From contig NC_049907.1 in the NCBI RefSeq assembly GCF_001411555.2, positions 8,068,243 to 8,132,242 of the forward strand: a stretch of 64,000 nt of DNA, in the 5' to 3' direction. Below the pieces are notes generated by a model. That model was given only the letters and a program-made list of their open reading frames with translations, was not told the DNA's origin and made no database searches. This DNA comes from Juglans regia. Taxonomy: Eukaryota > Streptophyta > Magnoliopsida > Fagales > Juglandaceae. The stretch's first letter is position 1; the number at the start of each line of letters is the position of its first letter. Made by a program: the position numbers and the translations under genes. Positions 10,342 to 21,870 of the stretch are shown here, piece after piece.

Positions 10342-13021
10342 TGTAACACCCCGTCCTCGAGGGTCCGGAGAGTTAACTCATATAACCTAATAATCAACTC
10401 TAACAAGGCTAGAGTACTTCCAAATTCAAGAATATATATTTTCTCAAACCTCAAATCAAACGTAAATACTTCAATTAAATAAACCATATAAACTCATCTG
10501 TCCAATTTTCAATCCAACAACTCAAATAAATTCAACTCTTCTTCATGTCTCAAATAACAAACTAGAAATAATGAAACATTAACATAAGTCTCCATAAACC
10601 GTCTAAATCCATTGAAGCAAACTTAAGAAATATAAATAACTTCCAACATCAACACTAATACCACGAGATACCCAACAGCCATTCACTGCTAATCTTCTCC
10701 ATAAACTCTAATACTGATCCTCAGCTGAACCATCAATGTCATCTGAAATATTATGAAGATTAAAGGGGTGAGTTATCAACAACTCAGCAAGTAGAGAGCA
10801 TATACTAGCATGTAAACATGAGCATTTATAACATTTAATAAGCAGAACAAAACATTTACTTTCAGAAGGCATAAACAAAACTTTATACAAAAACATTAGA
10901 GCGAAATTTCCAGAAAAATAAATTTATTCCAAAAAGAAAATCCGTTGGCATTTCTAAACTGAAACATTATAATCATATCATCGTTAAGTATCACATCAGG
11001 ACAATACCATGTTTAACCCCCGTGGTAGGGTTATAAACCACCATTATACCCATGGCTTGGCCATATTCCATGTTTCACCCCCGTGGTAGGGTTATAGACC
11101 ACCATTATACCCGTGGCTGGGCCATATTCCATGTTTCACCTCCGTGGTAGGGTTATAAACCACCATTATACCCGTAGCTAGGCCGTATACCATGTTTCAC
11201 CCTTGTGGTAGGGTTATAAACCACCATTATACCCGTGGCTAGGCCTTAACAGAAACAAAACAGATTTCATCGGAAATCCGATTACAATCATATACAGAAT
11301 CAGAACTTCATGCCAAGGTTTTCAGATGACTCATCATATCAAAACAAAATACTTAATTGCTTTAGATCGCTTCACATGTTCGACTAAACAGAATCAAAAT
11401 ATTTTCATTGGCTCATAACAAAACTTTTAGAATTCCTTATTCGCTCTGTTGCATAGTTCAGAAATAAAGTGCACAAAAGGAGCTCATGTCTACACCAGTC
11501 ATGATAGAAAAACACTTTCTCTTATATAGAATTTATGCATATGCAGAACAAACATTTGAGGTCGTTTCATATTTCTTTTCAAACAAACATGCATATTTTC
11601 AAAGTCGACCTCATTTCATTTCTTTTATGCAAAACTAGTATATGAACCCCACTTACCTGACTTCTTCCTATTATCAACACCTTGAGCCGGAACTCTAATA
11701 GTAACACCACCTAAACAAAAAGGACATATATCCAACATTTAATAACCAATCTAGTAGGTTGCTATTTATTGAGTAATAAATCAAAACAATCCATTCACAG
11801 CTCAATAACTATCCTAACAATTAAACCCGAACAACTCTCTCTTCAAACCATTCGCATTTAAAACCTAAAACAGCCACCACCCTCTATTAACACCAAACCA
11901 ACTATAATTATTTCCAAAACCAACAACAGCAACTCCAATAATTAACACATAACCCAACCCAAACTTCACTTCCAACCTTCAAATAAAACAATTTCAGTGC
12001 ACGCATCAATACTCTAGTCATTCAAAAATTCAAAACTTGCACGACAATTCAATACAACTTGTTCCAAAACACCCATCATTTTACACCAAAAAGTCTCAAA
12101 TAATAATTCAAAAACAGTCTCACAAATCATCCAAAATTATACTCCTCAACATCCATAATTCCAACACACTCCACCGCTCCAACAAATAATACATCAACCC
12201 AAAAATAAACTTCACAAAATCTTCTACTGAAAAGAAACTAGTGGTCTGTGCAAAGGAGAATTTATGACTAAGTGTGATGCACGGCTAAACAAAGCAGTGT
12301 GTGTGTGTGCGATAGACAAACCGAAGGAAAGAAATAAAATGATTTATGGAATGTGTAACAGCAAGTAAGAATTAAGAGAAACTAAGGATTTAATGGGTGG
12401 GCGGAAGTTACCGAAAATAATCTCAAGAACTCAGAGAAGGAATCCCAACCACGGCACACAGACTTTTGATACCCACAATTATGCCGCAAAGTGACCAAGC
12501 CCAAAGAGAAAAACTCACGAACTGCTGGTGAAGATAGAAAAAATAAACAGAGAACGAGAGGCAAAAACCGAGACCCACAGAAAAGCTGCACAAACCGAAT
12601 CCCAAAGGAAAAATTTTACAATGTCATCTAAGAGGCACAAAGAAGCAACGGAAGGGAAGAGGAAAACTCACTACCGTGCAACCAAGCCCGCGGTGAGAGG
12701 CTTGAAGATTAACGGGGACAGCAGTGCCAACCAAACCAGAATTCTGTGTAGAGAAATAAAAAAAACTGGGTGTTTCAAATGTGATGCGGGAAGGAATTTC
12801 TGTGATGGAAACTGCACAAAATCATACGACGTGGGGAAAAGCAGGGCAGCTAGGAATGAAGAAAAGAAAGAGAAAAGAAGGAAGAAGAAACCGACGGAAA
12901 GGAAAGGAAATTCAAATGAGAAGAAAACACTTACCAAAACGACGACAAGAACGTGGGGTGGGCTGGCTTCATGCATCCGGTTGCCTTCCAAAAGGGCTAG
13001 GCCTGGAGCCCGGTTATTACA
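10342..13021 (+). mobile_element. Nested solo-LTR-like insertion (2.68 kb)
   Basis: Bounded by TGTAACACCCC and GGTTATTACA, with the 5-bp duplication ATTCC on both sides. Removing it with one duplication copy restores continuity of the Copia gag-pol frame across the junction. No gag, pol, PBS or second internal LTR is visible, so a solo LTR left by recombination is the simplest reading. Strand is arbitrary. The TGTAACACCCCGTCC end resembles LTRs of large plant Gypsy elements, and the end at 17400-17451 is a diverged relative. It contains four tandem units of about 62 bp (11005-11250). Confidence 0.85.
11005..11250. repeat. Four tandem ~62-bp units in the nested LTR
   Basis: Units beginning CCATGTTT(A/C)AC(C)CC and containing GTGGTAGGGTTATA and CCACCATTATACCC repeat four times with a few substitutions. 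They are not coding. Confidence 0.85.
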
Positions 13022-13026
13022 ATTCC
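13022..13026. repeat. Target duplication of nested element (right copy)
   Basis: ATTCC, identical to 10337-10341. Confidence 0.88.
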
Positions 13027-14915
13027 TCCTAAGCTCATAGCAGTTTGGTCGAATGTGACCAGCCTTACCACAATTATGTCACACGTAGTTCTCTTTGCGA
13101 TCTCTTTATCCCATGAAAGATGAGGCATACTTAGGAGCAGTTATGGGATTTTTACCCATTTTTGGAGAGTACAAACTTATACTTTGAGAGCGTGTATGAT
13201 CATACATGGTGTATCTCTTCAATTTAAAACAGTCTCCTACAACATGACCAGTCTTACCACAGTGGTGACAAACAGGGCTTGTATTTTGAACTCTTGACTT
13301 ATCGTGAGACCGAACACCCATTTTTACATGAGAGGATTTCTTACCCTTGTTAGATGGGTTAGCATTCTCATTTGTAGTTGACTCACGAACAAACACAGTT
13401 TTCCTCCCATTCTTATAGGAGACTTTCGATGTAGTAGCTGCATCAGATTTCTCTGTATCATATCCTAGCCCACTCTTGTCACCAAGAGGCTTTCCTGACC
13501 TCAGGATTTCATCCAGCTTTTCTTTTCCAGTAGACAAGGATTTAGTTTATCCTTCAACAAAATCATCTCACTTTCCTGATTTTTTAATTCCTCTTCTAGA
13601 GAAACATTCCTCATTTTCAACTAATTAGTTAGATCAATGGCTTCATTTAATTTGCCTTGAAGCCCTTCATTTTCTCGTTTGCTGAAGTCTATCTCCTCAA
13701 TGTGCGCTTTGTTGAGTTTTCTCAATTTAACACATTCCTTGTACAGCTTCTCATAGACTTCTTGCAACTGATCTTCATACCCAGATTCATTTCCAGATAT
13801 GCTCCCATCATCAGACACTGGTTCACTACATTGACTTTTGCTGCTAACAGAGGCAGTGAATGCCATGTAGTTAAGATTTCTTTTTGGAGAAGAGTTATCT
13901 GATGATTCACTCGACTCTGACTCACTCTCACCTAGAGATGCAATCTTAGCTCTTTCTTTTGTCTTTTTGTAATTTGCACATTCCAGACGAATGTGTCTAA
14001 ATCCATGACATTCATGACACTGTACCCTTCATTGTACATTGTCTTTATTTACTCTAGTGTACTTCTCAGTGCTTCTCTCTTTGTTCCCTGAACTTGAGCC
14101 TCTATTATATCTTTCAAACTTTTTCTTCTCTGGCCTCTGGTTCTTGTTGTTTTTAGCCACAAACATTTTCCTGAACTTCTTAGCATAAAATGCTATTTCT
14201 CTGTCACTCATAGCCGACTCATCGGATGATTCATTTGACTCCTCTCTAATGGTATTGAGGGCTATGGACTTGTGTTTCTTATCCACAGGAAGAGTGTGTT
14301 CATATGTTTGCAGAGAGCCCACCAACTCTTCAATTCTCATACTGTCCAAATCTTTGCTTTCTTCAAAGGCAGTAACTTTTGGACGAAACCTCTCAGGAAG
14401 TGATCTGAGAACTTTTCTCACAATTCTGTTCTCAGAAATTCTGTCCCCTAAATTAAAACGAGAATTGACGACATCATTTAGTTTGGCATAAAAAGCATCA
14501 AATGTTTCATTATCCTTCATTCTAAGTTCTTCAAAACTCGTGGTCAGCATTTGAAGCTTAGAATTCTTTACAACCTTGGTACCTTCATGGGTGACCTCAA
14601 GAATGTCCCAAGTTTCTTTACAATCCTCACACATGGAGATTCGCTTGAACTCCTCCTGGGACACAGCCATGAAAATCACATTCAGGCCTTTGTTATTCCA
14701 ACCACACTCATTTAATTCATCTCTAGAGTAGTTATCCACACTTTTGGGAATTTGAACTCCTTCAATCATAGTAACTGGTTCTCTCCATCAATTTGTTACG
14801 GAACCCACACTCGTTCATCCACAGATTTTAGGAATGCTCTCATTCGAACTTTCCAATAAGCGTAGTTGTTTCCATCAAAATATTGTGGCGATGTGAGAGA
14901 TTGAGACTTATCCAT
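13027..14915 (-). pseudogene. Copia gag, broken
   Basis: Gag packages element RNA into virus-like particles. The start is taken at the ATG at 14913-14915, followed by YFDGNNYAYWKVRMRAFLKS, a typical Copia gag opening. The UBN2-like core spans about 14029-14769 (LQMLTTSFEELRMKDNETFD, KVLRSLPERF). A Lys/Ser/Glu-rich stretch and CCHC-type zinc knuckles follow near 13980-14022 (CHECHGFRHIRLEC), 13216-13275 (CHHCGKTGHVVGDC) and 13054-13095 (degraded). Stops and frame changes near 14809, 14030, 13620 and 13540 break it. Three knuckle-like motifs is more than many Copia gags carry. Confidence 0.88.
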
Positions 14916-14971
14916 CTGAACCACTACAGCAGGATCACACTTAGGAATTTAATCCCAGCAGAGTGAACCCT

Positions 14972-14982
14972 CTCTGATACCA
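14972..14982 (-). promoter_or_regulatory. Primer binding site (initiator tRNA-Met type)
   Basis: On the minus strand this reads TGGTATCAGAG, two bases after the CA end of the 5' LTR. It is the standard Copia primer site complementary to the 3' end of initiator methionine tRNA, where minus-strand DNA synthesis starts. Confidence 0.9.
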
Positions 14983-14984
14983 AT

Positions 14985-16016
14985 TGAAAAAACAGTGGTT
15001 CTACCAATCACTACACCTAGAGGGGTGAATAGGTGTAATCCAATTTTGATGGTCTTTTCAACAATAGAGACAAACAAACAGTTAATCAATTAACACAAAC
15101 AATCAACACAATGATTTTGGTCACGAAGTAGAAACTCATTTGAAGAACTTCTTCAAATTCTAAAACCACTTCAGGTGTAAGGCACCACCTAAAATCCATT
15201 ATAGAAAAAGTTTATTACAACCAATTTAGAGACACTCACAAAACTTGTAGTTCCTAAACTCGGCTTGCAACATCACGAGTGACCCACTCGATCTCTACAC
15301 GCATGTAGTGTCGGAACTCCGACCTTCTATAGCTTCCCATGAGAACCTCTAATCTCTGCATCAACAGCAGCTCCGGAAACTTTCCAGACAATCAACATGT
15401 CCACTTCAATGGACTTTGACGTTGTTTGATTTTGAGTGTATTATGGTGGAGGTATAATTTCCAAGAGATATGCAACTTGAATGTGGGGAGAAAAACTCTC
15501 TCATGTGCTCTTGGAAAGAGGTTGTGTTTTGCTCTGATTTCTCCACCCAAAGGAAAGACCAAAAGGTTTCCTTTTATACAAATAAGGAAAGAGGCACTCA
15601 AACCTAAGAGAATTAGGTTTCCAGAACATTGGCTCGAGCGAAGTGTCAAGCGAACTTAGTTTTGCTCGAGCCAAGTGTCGAGCCAAGTCAAGCGAACTCT
15701 CTAACTTGAATGTAGCTTGAGTGAAGTGTTGAACAATGTCGAGCAAACTCTCTGACTTGAAGTTTGCTTGAGCAAAGTGTCGAGCCGAGTCAAGCAAACT
15801 CTCAGACTTCAATGTAGCTCGAGCGAAGTGTCGAGCAATGTCGAGCGAAGTCTCTGACTTGAAGTTCGCTTGAGCGAAATGTCGAGCCACTTCGAGCGAA
15901 CTCTCTGACTTGAGTTGGCCCTCCCTTTGTAACTTTGACACACTACACACTTGTTACAACACAGGTTTACATAGTTTTCACAAGAATATGCCAATCAACT
16001 AATTTTTCCCTCAACG
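14985..16016 (-). repeat. 5' LTR of the Copia element
   Basis: 1032 bp, the partner of 2916-3953. It starts TGAAAAAACAG and ends CTCAACG on the plus strand. The final base is G where the other LTR has A, so the outer dinucleotide has mutated. It contains the promoter in element sense and the ~50-bp tandem array (about 15630-15917). Confidence 0.92.
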
Positions 16017-16021
16017 AAAAG
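16017..16021. repeat. Target site duplication of the Copia element (right copy)
   Basis: AAAAG, identical to 2911-2915. Confidence 0.88.
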
Positions 16022-17119
16022 TATTGTAAAAAACATCACCCGGTACAAGAAGTGTTTAAGTGGAATTCCTCTCCTTTATGGAAGTCGATGGCATCATGTT
16101 TTGTGGCGGTCGTGGAGCAATTACGGTGGCGTATAAATGAGGCACAAATTCCTTTTTGGTGGGAGAATTGGTCTGGTCTTGGTATTCTGGGCAAGCAGGT
16201 GGGAGTGATAAACCAAAATTAATATTGCGAGAGATGATTTCAGGAACAGAGTGGCATGAAGAACGGCACACGGAGATAATAGGTAGAGAGAAGGCTCGGT
16301 ATGTTTGTTTGAAGGTGAAGTTGGGCAGGCTGGAGTTGAAAGATAAGGTGTATTGGAAGGCTTCAAATAATTCGAATGTCACTATTAAATCTGGATGAGA
16401 GATTTACAGAACAAGAAATGAGGAAGTTAGGTGGGCAAATGCTATTTGGGATCCTCGTATTCCTCTCAGAATTTCTTTTATATGCTAGAAAGGATTACAA
16501 GGGGCTTTAAGTGTAGATACCAATATTCAACACCTGGGCATCTCCTTATGCTCGGCGTGTGTATGTTGTGAGCAGCCAAAGATTGAAACAATGGATCATG
16601 TATTGGGAGAGGGCGATTTTGCGTTGCAGATGTGGAGAAAGGCTTCAGATATGTTGGAGGTTGAATTTGAACAGCAGCAAAGCTGTAGAGAAAGGTTGTG
16701 GAATTGGGTTTCTAGAGGTAGAAGGATTTCGCAGCTAGATCATCTAAAAGGCATCACGCCTGTTTTTATTGTATGGATTCGTCGGCGTAAGTTACGCATG
16801 GAGAATAGAAAGATGTTGATCCAAGCGTGTTGGGAGCAGATTTTGTTTTGGTTTAGGAACATATCTATAAAAATGAGGAGAAAGAAAAAATTAAATATTG
16901 CACATGTTGATATTCTTCAGTGTTGCCAAATTCCTATTGTAAAGGTGTAGAGTCATATTCATAGGCTTTAATTTTTTTATTTATACATTGTAAAGTTTTT
17001 GGAAAAGTAGTGAGTTTATTGTATTCCAAGGTATTCCTCCGCCAAAAGTGAGGGTTTATTAACAAAACTAGGGAGGAGTTACTATTGGACATGTAACCCT
17101 AACTCTTTAAAAAAAAAAG
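16022..17119 (+). mobile_element. L1-like LINE, 3' part
   Basis: Continuation of the LINE split at 2915. It encodes the post-RT connection (WRINEAQIPFWWENW near 16117) and a zf-RVT zinc-binding region (SLCSACVCCEQPKIETMDHV, about 16541-16600), then a short tail ORF to 16950. The 3' UTR has CCTCCGCCAAAAGTGAGGG (about 17036) and ends in a short A run at 17109-17118, the expected poly(A) tail of an L1-type element. Stops near 16396 and 16485 interrupt it. Confidence 0.87.
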
Positions 17120-17451
17120 TAAGGCTTATCATGAAGTATGAGGTTTTTTATGAAATTCTAATTTTGAGGATTTTAAAAATGGGTTGTCTTTACTTTGGGC
17201 CACGTGGGCTTGTTTTCTATTGGGTTCCTTTTTATTTTTGAGTGTTTTATGTTAAGTTATATTGAAATTAAATGTTTTAAAATGATTTCATTGTGGTATT
17301 TTTTTGGAGTCCTAGCGGAATAACATATATTTTTGGTTTGAATAAATGAATTTGTATTTTATGGAAAATTTGAAGTATATAAATATGTCATAGGAGATGG
17401 TTTTAGGTTACAAGAGATAATTCTCCGGACCTACAAGGACGGGGCGTTTCA
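17120..17451 (-). mobile_element. LTR fragment related to the nested solo LTR
   Basis: The right edge (about 17400-17451, ending GGGGCGTTTCA) matches the reverse complement of the first ~50 bp of the element at 10342 with about ten mismatches, including TCTCCGGACC and GGACGGGG. The rest is AT-rich and ends beside the LINE tail. It is likely a truncated LTR in opposite orientation; its inner limit is approximate. Confidence 0.6.
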
Positions 17452-17456
17452 CTAGT

Positions 17457-18145
17457 AATAATTGCTTGCTAATGCCATGGAAACAAGTGTGAGTCTTCCT
17501 GCCATGCATGGTTGAGATGAGTAAATGTCAAAACTACATACTTTGCCAAAAATCAATAAACATGTGTAAATTGTACTAAACCAGAATTTTTAGCAACCAT
17601 ACGATTGTTCCATTTCAATAATGAGATATAAGAGCTAAGAATGTCCCAAACATTTCATGCTCATCTTCTTGTTTCTGTTTGTGGAAAGTGTAATAATACT
17701 TTATGTATACACTCGTGTTCTGTCTCTAATTGTTTACGTCAGTGTACATGTATATAATTGTACTACAAAAAGATAAGTTTGTTTAATACTAGGTAATGTA
17801 GAGGAGGCTTATACACTGGAAATATTGCTTGGTTATGTGCTGGAAACAAGTTTTAGCCTTCCAACATGCTTGAGTAGAGATGAATACATGTCAAAAACTG
17901 CATCATTTGCCAAAAATAAATGAACCTGTGAAAATTGTACTAACCAATGTATCCATTTGGGAATATAGGTCTCTTCCATTTCAGATAATGACATGGAAGA
18001 GCTACTGATACCGCAACATTTCATTCTCTTCTTGTAAGTGTCTGTTTGGTGGGAATTAATCCAAGCACTTGTTCATCCACTCGGGTTCTGTTTCTGTGCC
18101 CAATATGTGAGTGAACAGTTGAGTTGTATTTGTACTACATTAATT
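17457..18145. repeat. Diverged direct duplication (~361-bp period)
   Basis: About 17457-17774 and 17819-18145 share ordered blocks: TTGCTTG...GGAAACAAG, TTTGCCAAAAAT, TGTAAATTGTACTAA versus TGAAAATTGTACTAA, and TTGTACTACA. This is an old tandem duplication just upstream of the CACTA-derived ORF. No coding function is visible. Confidence 0.75.
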
Positions 18146-18455
18146 TAGTTGCACATCAAATGACTGATCTGGAACAGTGGAATCAGAAAAACAGAAATTA
18201 ACCATTCATGAATGGTTTTTTCGATTGAAATTACAAACGGGAGCTGCTTCGGTTAGTACTATTTAAAGGGGTCATCAATGGGGGCAAAAAGTACAGTATT
18301 TTTTATATAGAGCAGGGATTTCTATGTTCAAATCAGATGTTATAACTTCATGACTGAATGTTAACAATTTCAGTCCATTGTGAAGAAGTAGTTGAAATGC
18401 CCACTAGACATGAAACCTAAAAGTCTCTTGATTTCCAGGTTTTAGTATAGCATAT

Positions 18456-19579
18456 ATGGCACAAAGTGGACGAGGAAGAGGATTCAGACGGGGTGGAGGG
18501 TACAGACGATCTGGGCCTTACTCAATGAGAGGACGACCACGTCCACCAATACTTTCATCATGGACCCCGAACGATAATCAAAACGATGCTAGCTCTGACG
18601 ACTCGATGCAGCCTCCAAGCATAGTGCTTGAGACAGAAGTTGCAAATCCAATATTGGGTGGCAACACAAGTAGAGACGACAATGATAATGAAAATGGTAT
18701 GGAAATAGTTATTTAACGTGATAATTAAAATATCTCTAAATTAGTGAATATGATCAGCCTCCAATTATTAGTGAATATGCAAGCATGCTAGTACAGATAC
18801 ATGTTTATATTTAAAATGTTGTGAATTATAACAAATCTTTATTACGTATTCAACGTTGCGAATTATGTTTGTTGCCCACCTACAAAATTCTGCTGAGTTA
18901 CATTTAGGAATAGCACTCTACATATGTACAATTTTAATAGTTATTAATTGGTGAACATCGTTTGACTACACCAAACTTGATAGAGTCCTACAAGGAAGTC
19001 TGTTAGTCTAGGAAGAATAATAAATTCGTGACATTCATGACATTCATGACAGAAGAGCTTTATATGAGAATTTTTATAAAATCAGTTTTAACGTGTATGG
19101 CCTATTGGCCAATATATTAAGTGGCATTAATACACTCTTGTGCAAACTAAAGAACAAGTTATTGTTTAATTTACACTATATGTAGACGCAAATGGTTGGC
19201 AAGATGGATGATATTACCCCTGAGGAACGTACTTAAGAGGCAGCAACATCTATATTTAGGGAGGTCCTAGCACATAGACCAGGATATGCTAGGGGTCTAG
19301 GAGAGTCGATGGTAATACCGGAATCTACGAGCAGACATGAGCGTGAATGGGACAAACGTTATGCTGAAGAAGTGGAAAGACACAAAAGAGGCTGAGTATT
19401 ACAAGACTCAGTTTGAGGAATTGAAGGGAGATGTTAGATTACTTCTGGAGAGGCAGCGTGAGTATGACAAGACATTGTGTAGCTTAATGTCAGACATGCA
19501 TTCACAAAGGGAGTCTCATAACATGTCTTCTGCAATTAATTGGTGTGTTGCATACAACTCTGAAGTAGGCTATTGGTGA
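18456..19579 (+). pseudogene. CACTA (Ptta/En/Spm-type) transposase remnant
   Basis: An 86-codon piece (18456-18716) starts MAQSGRGRGFRRGGGYRR and then has an acidic Asn/Asp tail. After a gap without coding signal, 19190-19579 encodes TPEERT, RPGYARGLGESM, and a Glu/Lys/Arg-rich coiled coil (YYKTQFEELKGDVRLLLERQ). The R-x-GY-x-RGLG followed by a coiled coil is typical of the C-terminal part of plant Ptta/En/Spm transposase-family proteins. A stop at about 19234 and a frame change near 19388 break it. The gap may be an intron or a deletion. Confidence 0.6.
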
Positions 19580-19829
19580 AAAAACTCCTTTGATAAGAGA
19601 TGGCAACTTCAACAAGGTGCTGGTGGTTTTAGCTTACTAATATAGTTTTCAGATTTCATAATCAGATTGAGTTTTCAATGCAAGGGCTACTTCCAGTTAT
19701 TTCATATTAATTGAGTAGATTTCCTCATTTTGGAATGTTTATATCAAAGATATATAGTAGTAGTTATTAAAAATGCATGGTGTTGAGTATAAACGGAGTT
19801 ATGCTACTGTGGTGGGAGTTTTTTTGTGT

Positions 19830-20578
19830 TATTTAGGCACAAGGTCCACTTTGAGCAGTAAGGTAATAGGATGGTTGCCAAATCGGGGGTAATTAGGAAG
19901 GATCATAACAGGATGGCCATCAATATTAATCAAGCCATAGCATGTAATTTACACTGTATAGGAAATTTTTTATTTGCAGCGATTTATATCAATTTCGCTT
20001 CAAAAGATCCATGTGTAGTCTACAATTCGAAGCCAACTGCTATGTATCTTGATGATGAACAAAATCGTCAGTAATATACATTATTTCCAGCGGCATCTCG
20101 AGATTGCTGGAAATAACCAAGCATATTTGCAGCGTTTACCTAGAAATCGTCAGGAAAAATCTGAGGGAATCGACACATTTGGAGAAACCTTTACTAGCGA
20201 AATCCTATATCGCTAAAAAAAAAAAAAAGGTTTTTGCAGCAATTCCAAAACCTTTTACGACGGTATTACTCATCTATTTCGTAGGTTATTGTCGTTGCCA
20301 AATAAACTCATCAATATTATCGGCGATCAATACATATTTGCACGATACAAAACCTTCGATAATAAGCATTTGCAGCACCATACACCATCAAGGGGAAGCA
20401 TTATTTACGGCGGTTTTTTGCGACTTAATTTGTAGGGCTGGTAATACTATTTTTTGCATCGAAAATGTATAATCGATGTCAAAAAATTGTCGGTTGAAGG
20501 TATTTGCAACAATTATATATGTTGTTGTGGCGACTTTACTTCACTAGCAAAAGTCAATAGTTGATTTCCTTGTAGTTG
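19830..20578 (+). mobile_element. Probable CACTA 3' subterminal region and terminus
   Basis: Short motifs such as TTTGCAGCG, AATCGTCAG, GCGATC and CGCTAAA recur in both orientations over about 600 bp, as in the subterminal repeat zones of CACTA elements. The segment ends TTTCCTTGTAGTTG (20565-20578), close to the reverse of the CACTACAAGAAA-type terminus. I could not find the matching 5' end, so the element limits and target duplication are unproven. Confidence 0.5.
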
Positions 20579-21440
20579 CAATAACAATACACACATGTTT
20601 TCAGAAACACATGAATTTGGTATGATCTCTTTATTTTATAGGGCGCTCTATGTTTTTCCATTCTTACACAATTCAAACTTTTCAAAGTTCTTTTTTTTGT
20701 TCTTTTACGAATAAGGCTTTAATTTGGTGTGTGGTTTGATGGTCATGTTAAACGTTAAAAAATATGGGAAAGATTGGCACAAACTATTAGCCACTTGAAA
20801 TAAAAGAAAGCAGAGATAAGGGATGATCTCCTTTGGGAAGATTTTTTTCTTTCCCTTTTCCTCTCTTTCTTTTGTTAATAGATCAAATGCAATTTCATTA
20901 GGAAAAGACAATGACAGCGCACAAGATCAAGGAAAAAGTGTTGTGGCGTTCAATCCCCGGACAAAATTAGCATTTCATTTCTATTTCCTCTTGGAAAATT
21001 TGGAGTTTCTTTTTGATCCACTTCGTTCAGACATGTCAGCTACTGTTTAGTTCCATCATCCACAGAATTGCTCCCTACTTGAAACTGTGTACTCACCACA
21101 GAATTGCAGTCGTTTTAAAAAAAAAGTAAGATTTATTATTAAAAAATTATTATTTTTTATGTGGATCTCGTATTTATTCACTTTTTTCAAAGTGATTATA
21201 TAGCGCTTGCGTACTCTCGTATTGGTTTTCATTCACACCCAATTATCAGTTCATACGACCATGAAGTTATGCATTCAATCACAACCATATATATTGGGTA
21301 ACTCCATACAAGCAAAACCATTTGTATATATTTATATATGAATCGAACTTGGTAGAAACTATATATATATATATATATATATATAATTGGAAGGCAATCC
21401 ATTTAATCAACAACACTGAAGAAACTAACAAAATGGATTG
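20579..21440. other. Intergenic DNA with a (TA)n microsatellite
   Basis: No gene recognised. T-rich, with an A/T dinucleotide run at about 21359-21385. Open frames here are short and match no family I know. Confidence 0.6.
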
Positions 21441-21588
21441 CAGTATCTAACAAAATGGTTGGAAGAAACTAACAATAGCTCTCACATGAATAACTTCAAA
21501 ACAAAAAGGAAGCAATGCTTGGCAACAGATATCATATCGCTTCTGAATCTCATTCATCGATGCAGAGAGCGATGATGGGAAAGAGTAA

Positions 21589-21810
21589 TCAACCACCACA
21601 GCCGGCAGCACAAGCTGTGCCATAGGTATCGGTGTGGGCTGTAGAGTCTTTGTCTTTGGATGCACCATCTGCACAGGCAAAGATGATAGCTGTAATCAGA
21701 GAAAGCATGACCAACGCACCCCAGAAAATCAAAACTGCACTGCTATTGCTTAAGCTTTCAGCGTTGCTGCCTCCATCCCCTCGTGCTGCTTCCTTCCATT
21801 CCCTCACCAT
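21589..21810 (-). CDS. Possible small single-pass membrane protein (73 aa)
   Basis: A 73-codon ORF beginning MVREWKEAARGDGG. Residues about 25-46 (VLIFWGALVMLSLITAIIFACA) form one clear membrane segment. The C-terminus is Asp/Lys rich and then Gly/Ala/Cys rich (TYGTACAAGCGG). Small plant proteins with one helix and a Cys/Gly-rich end exist, and this layout looks like one of them, but I cannot name it. The region upstream in gene sense (21811-21870) is a GA/CT-rich leader typical of a plant 5' UTR. With no intron and no partner, a chance ORF remains possible. Confidence 0.5.
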   Translation of the reverse strand: MVREWKEAARGDGGSNAESLSNSSAVLIFWGALVMLSLITAIIFACADGASKDKDSTAHTDTYGTACAAGCGG

Positions 21811-21870
21811 CTATTCAATCTCTCTCGCTCACTCTCTCTTGTCTGTTCAATTCTCGGGTGAAGGACACTA

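Larger units (their letters stand above)
2916..16016 (-). mobile_element. Sirevirus-like Ty1/Copia LTR retrotransposon
   Basis: A 13.1 kb element lying on the minus strand, about 10.4 kb without its nested insertion. In element order it has a 1.03 kb 5' LTR (14985-16016), a primer binding site, gag, protease-integrase-RT-RNase H, an additional ORF, several polypurine tracts and a 1.04 kb 3' LTR (2916-3953). Integrase before RT makes it Copia. Long LTRs, multiplied polypurine tracts and an extra ORF after pol are known features of the Sirevirus lineage. By eye the two LTRs differ at about 45 positions plus three short indels (about 4%), so it is not recent. Gag and pol carry stops and frameshifts, so it is not autonomous. 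Confidence 0.93.

Noticed and set aside
11005..11250. Regular repeats considered as a CRISPR array
   Set aside because: Units are directly adjacent with no variable spacers, and the host is a plant.
12528..13040. 170-codon Lys/Arg-rich plus-strand ORF
   Set aside because: It lies in the nested solo LTR and runs across its end into its target duplication and the Copia gag; composition follows the purine-rich strand.
15501..15950. 149-codon minus-strand ORF with a repeating Ala-Arg-His-Phe pattern
   Set aside because: It is the tandem array of the LTR read in one frame; the matching LTR breaks the same frame.
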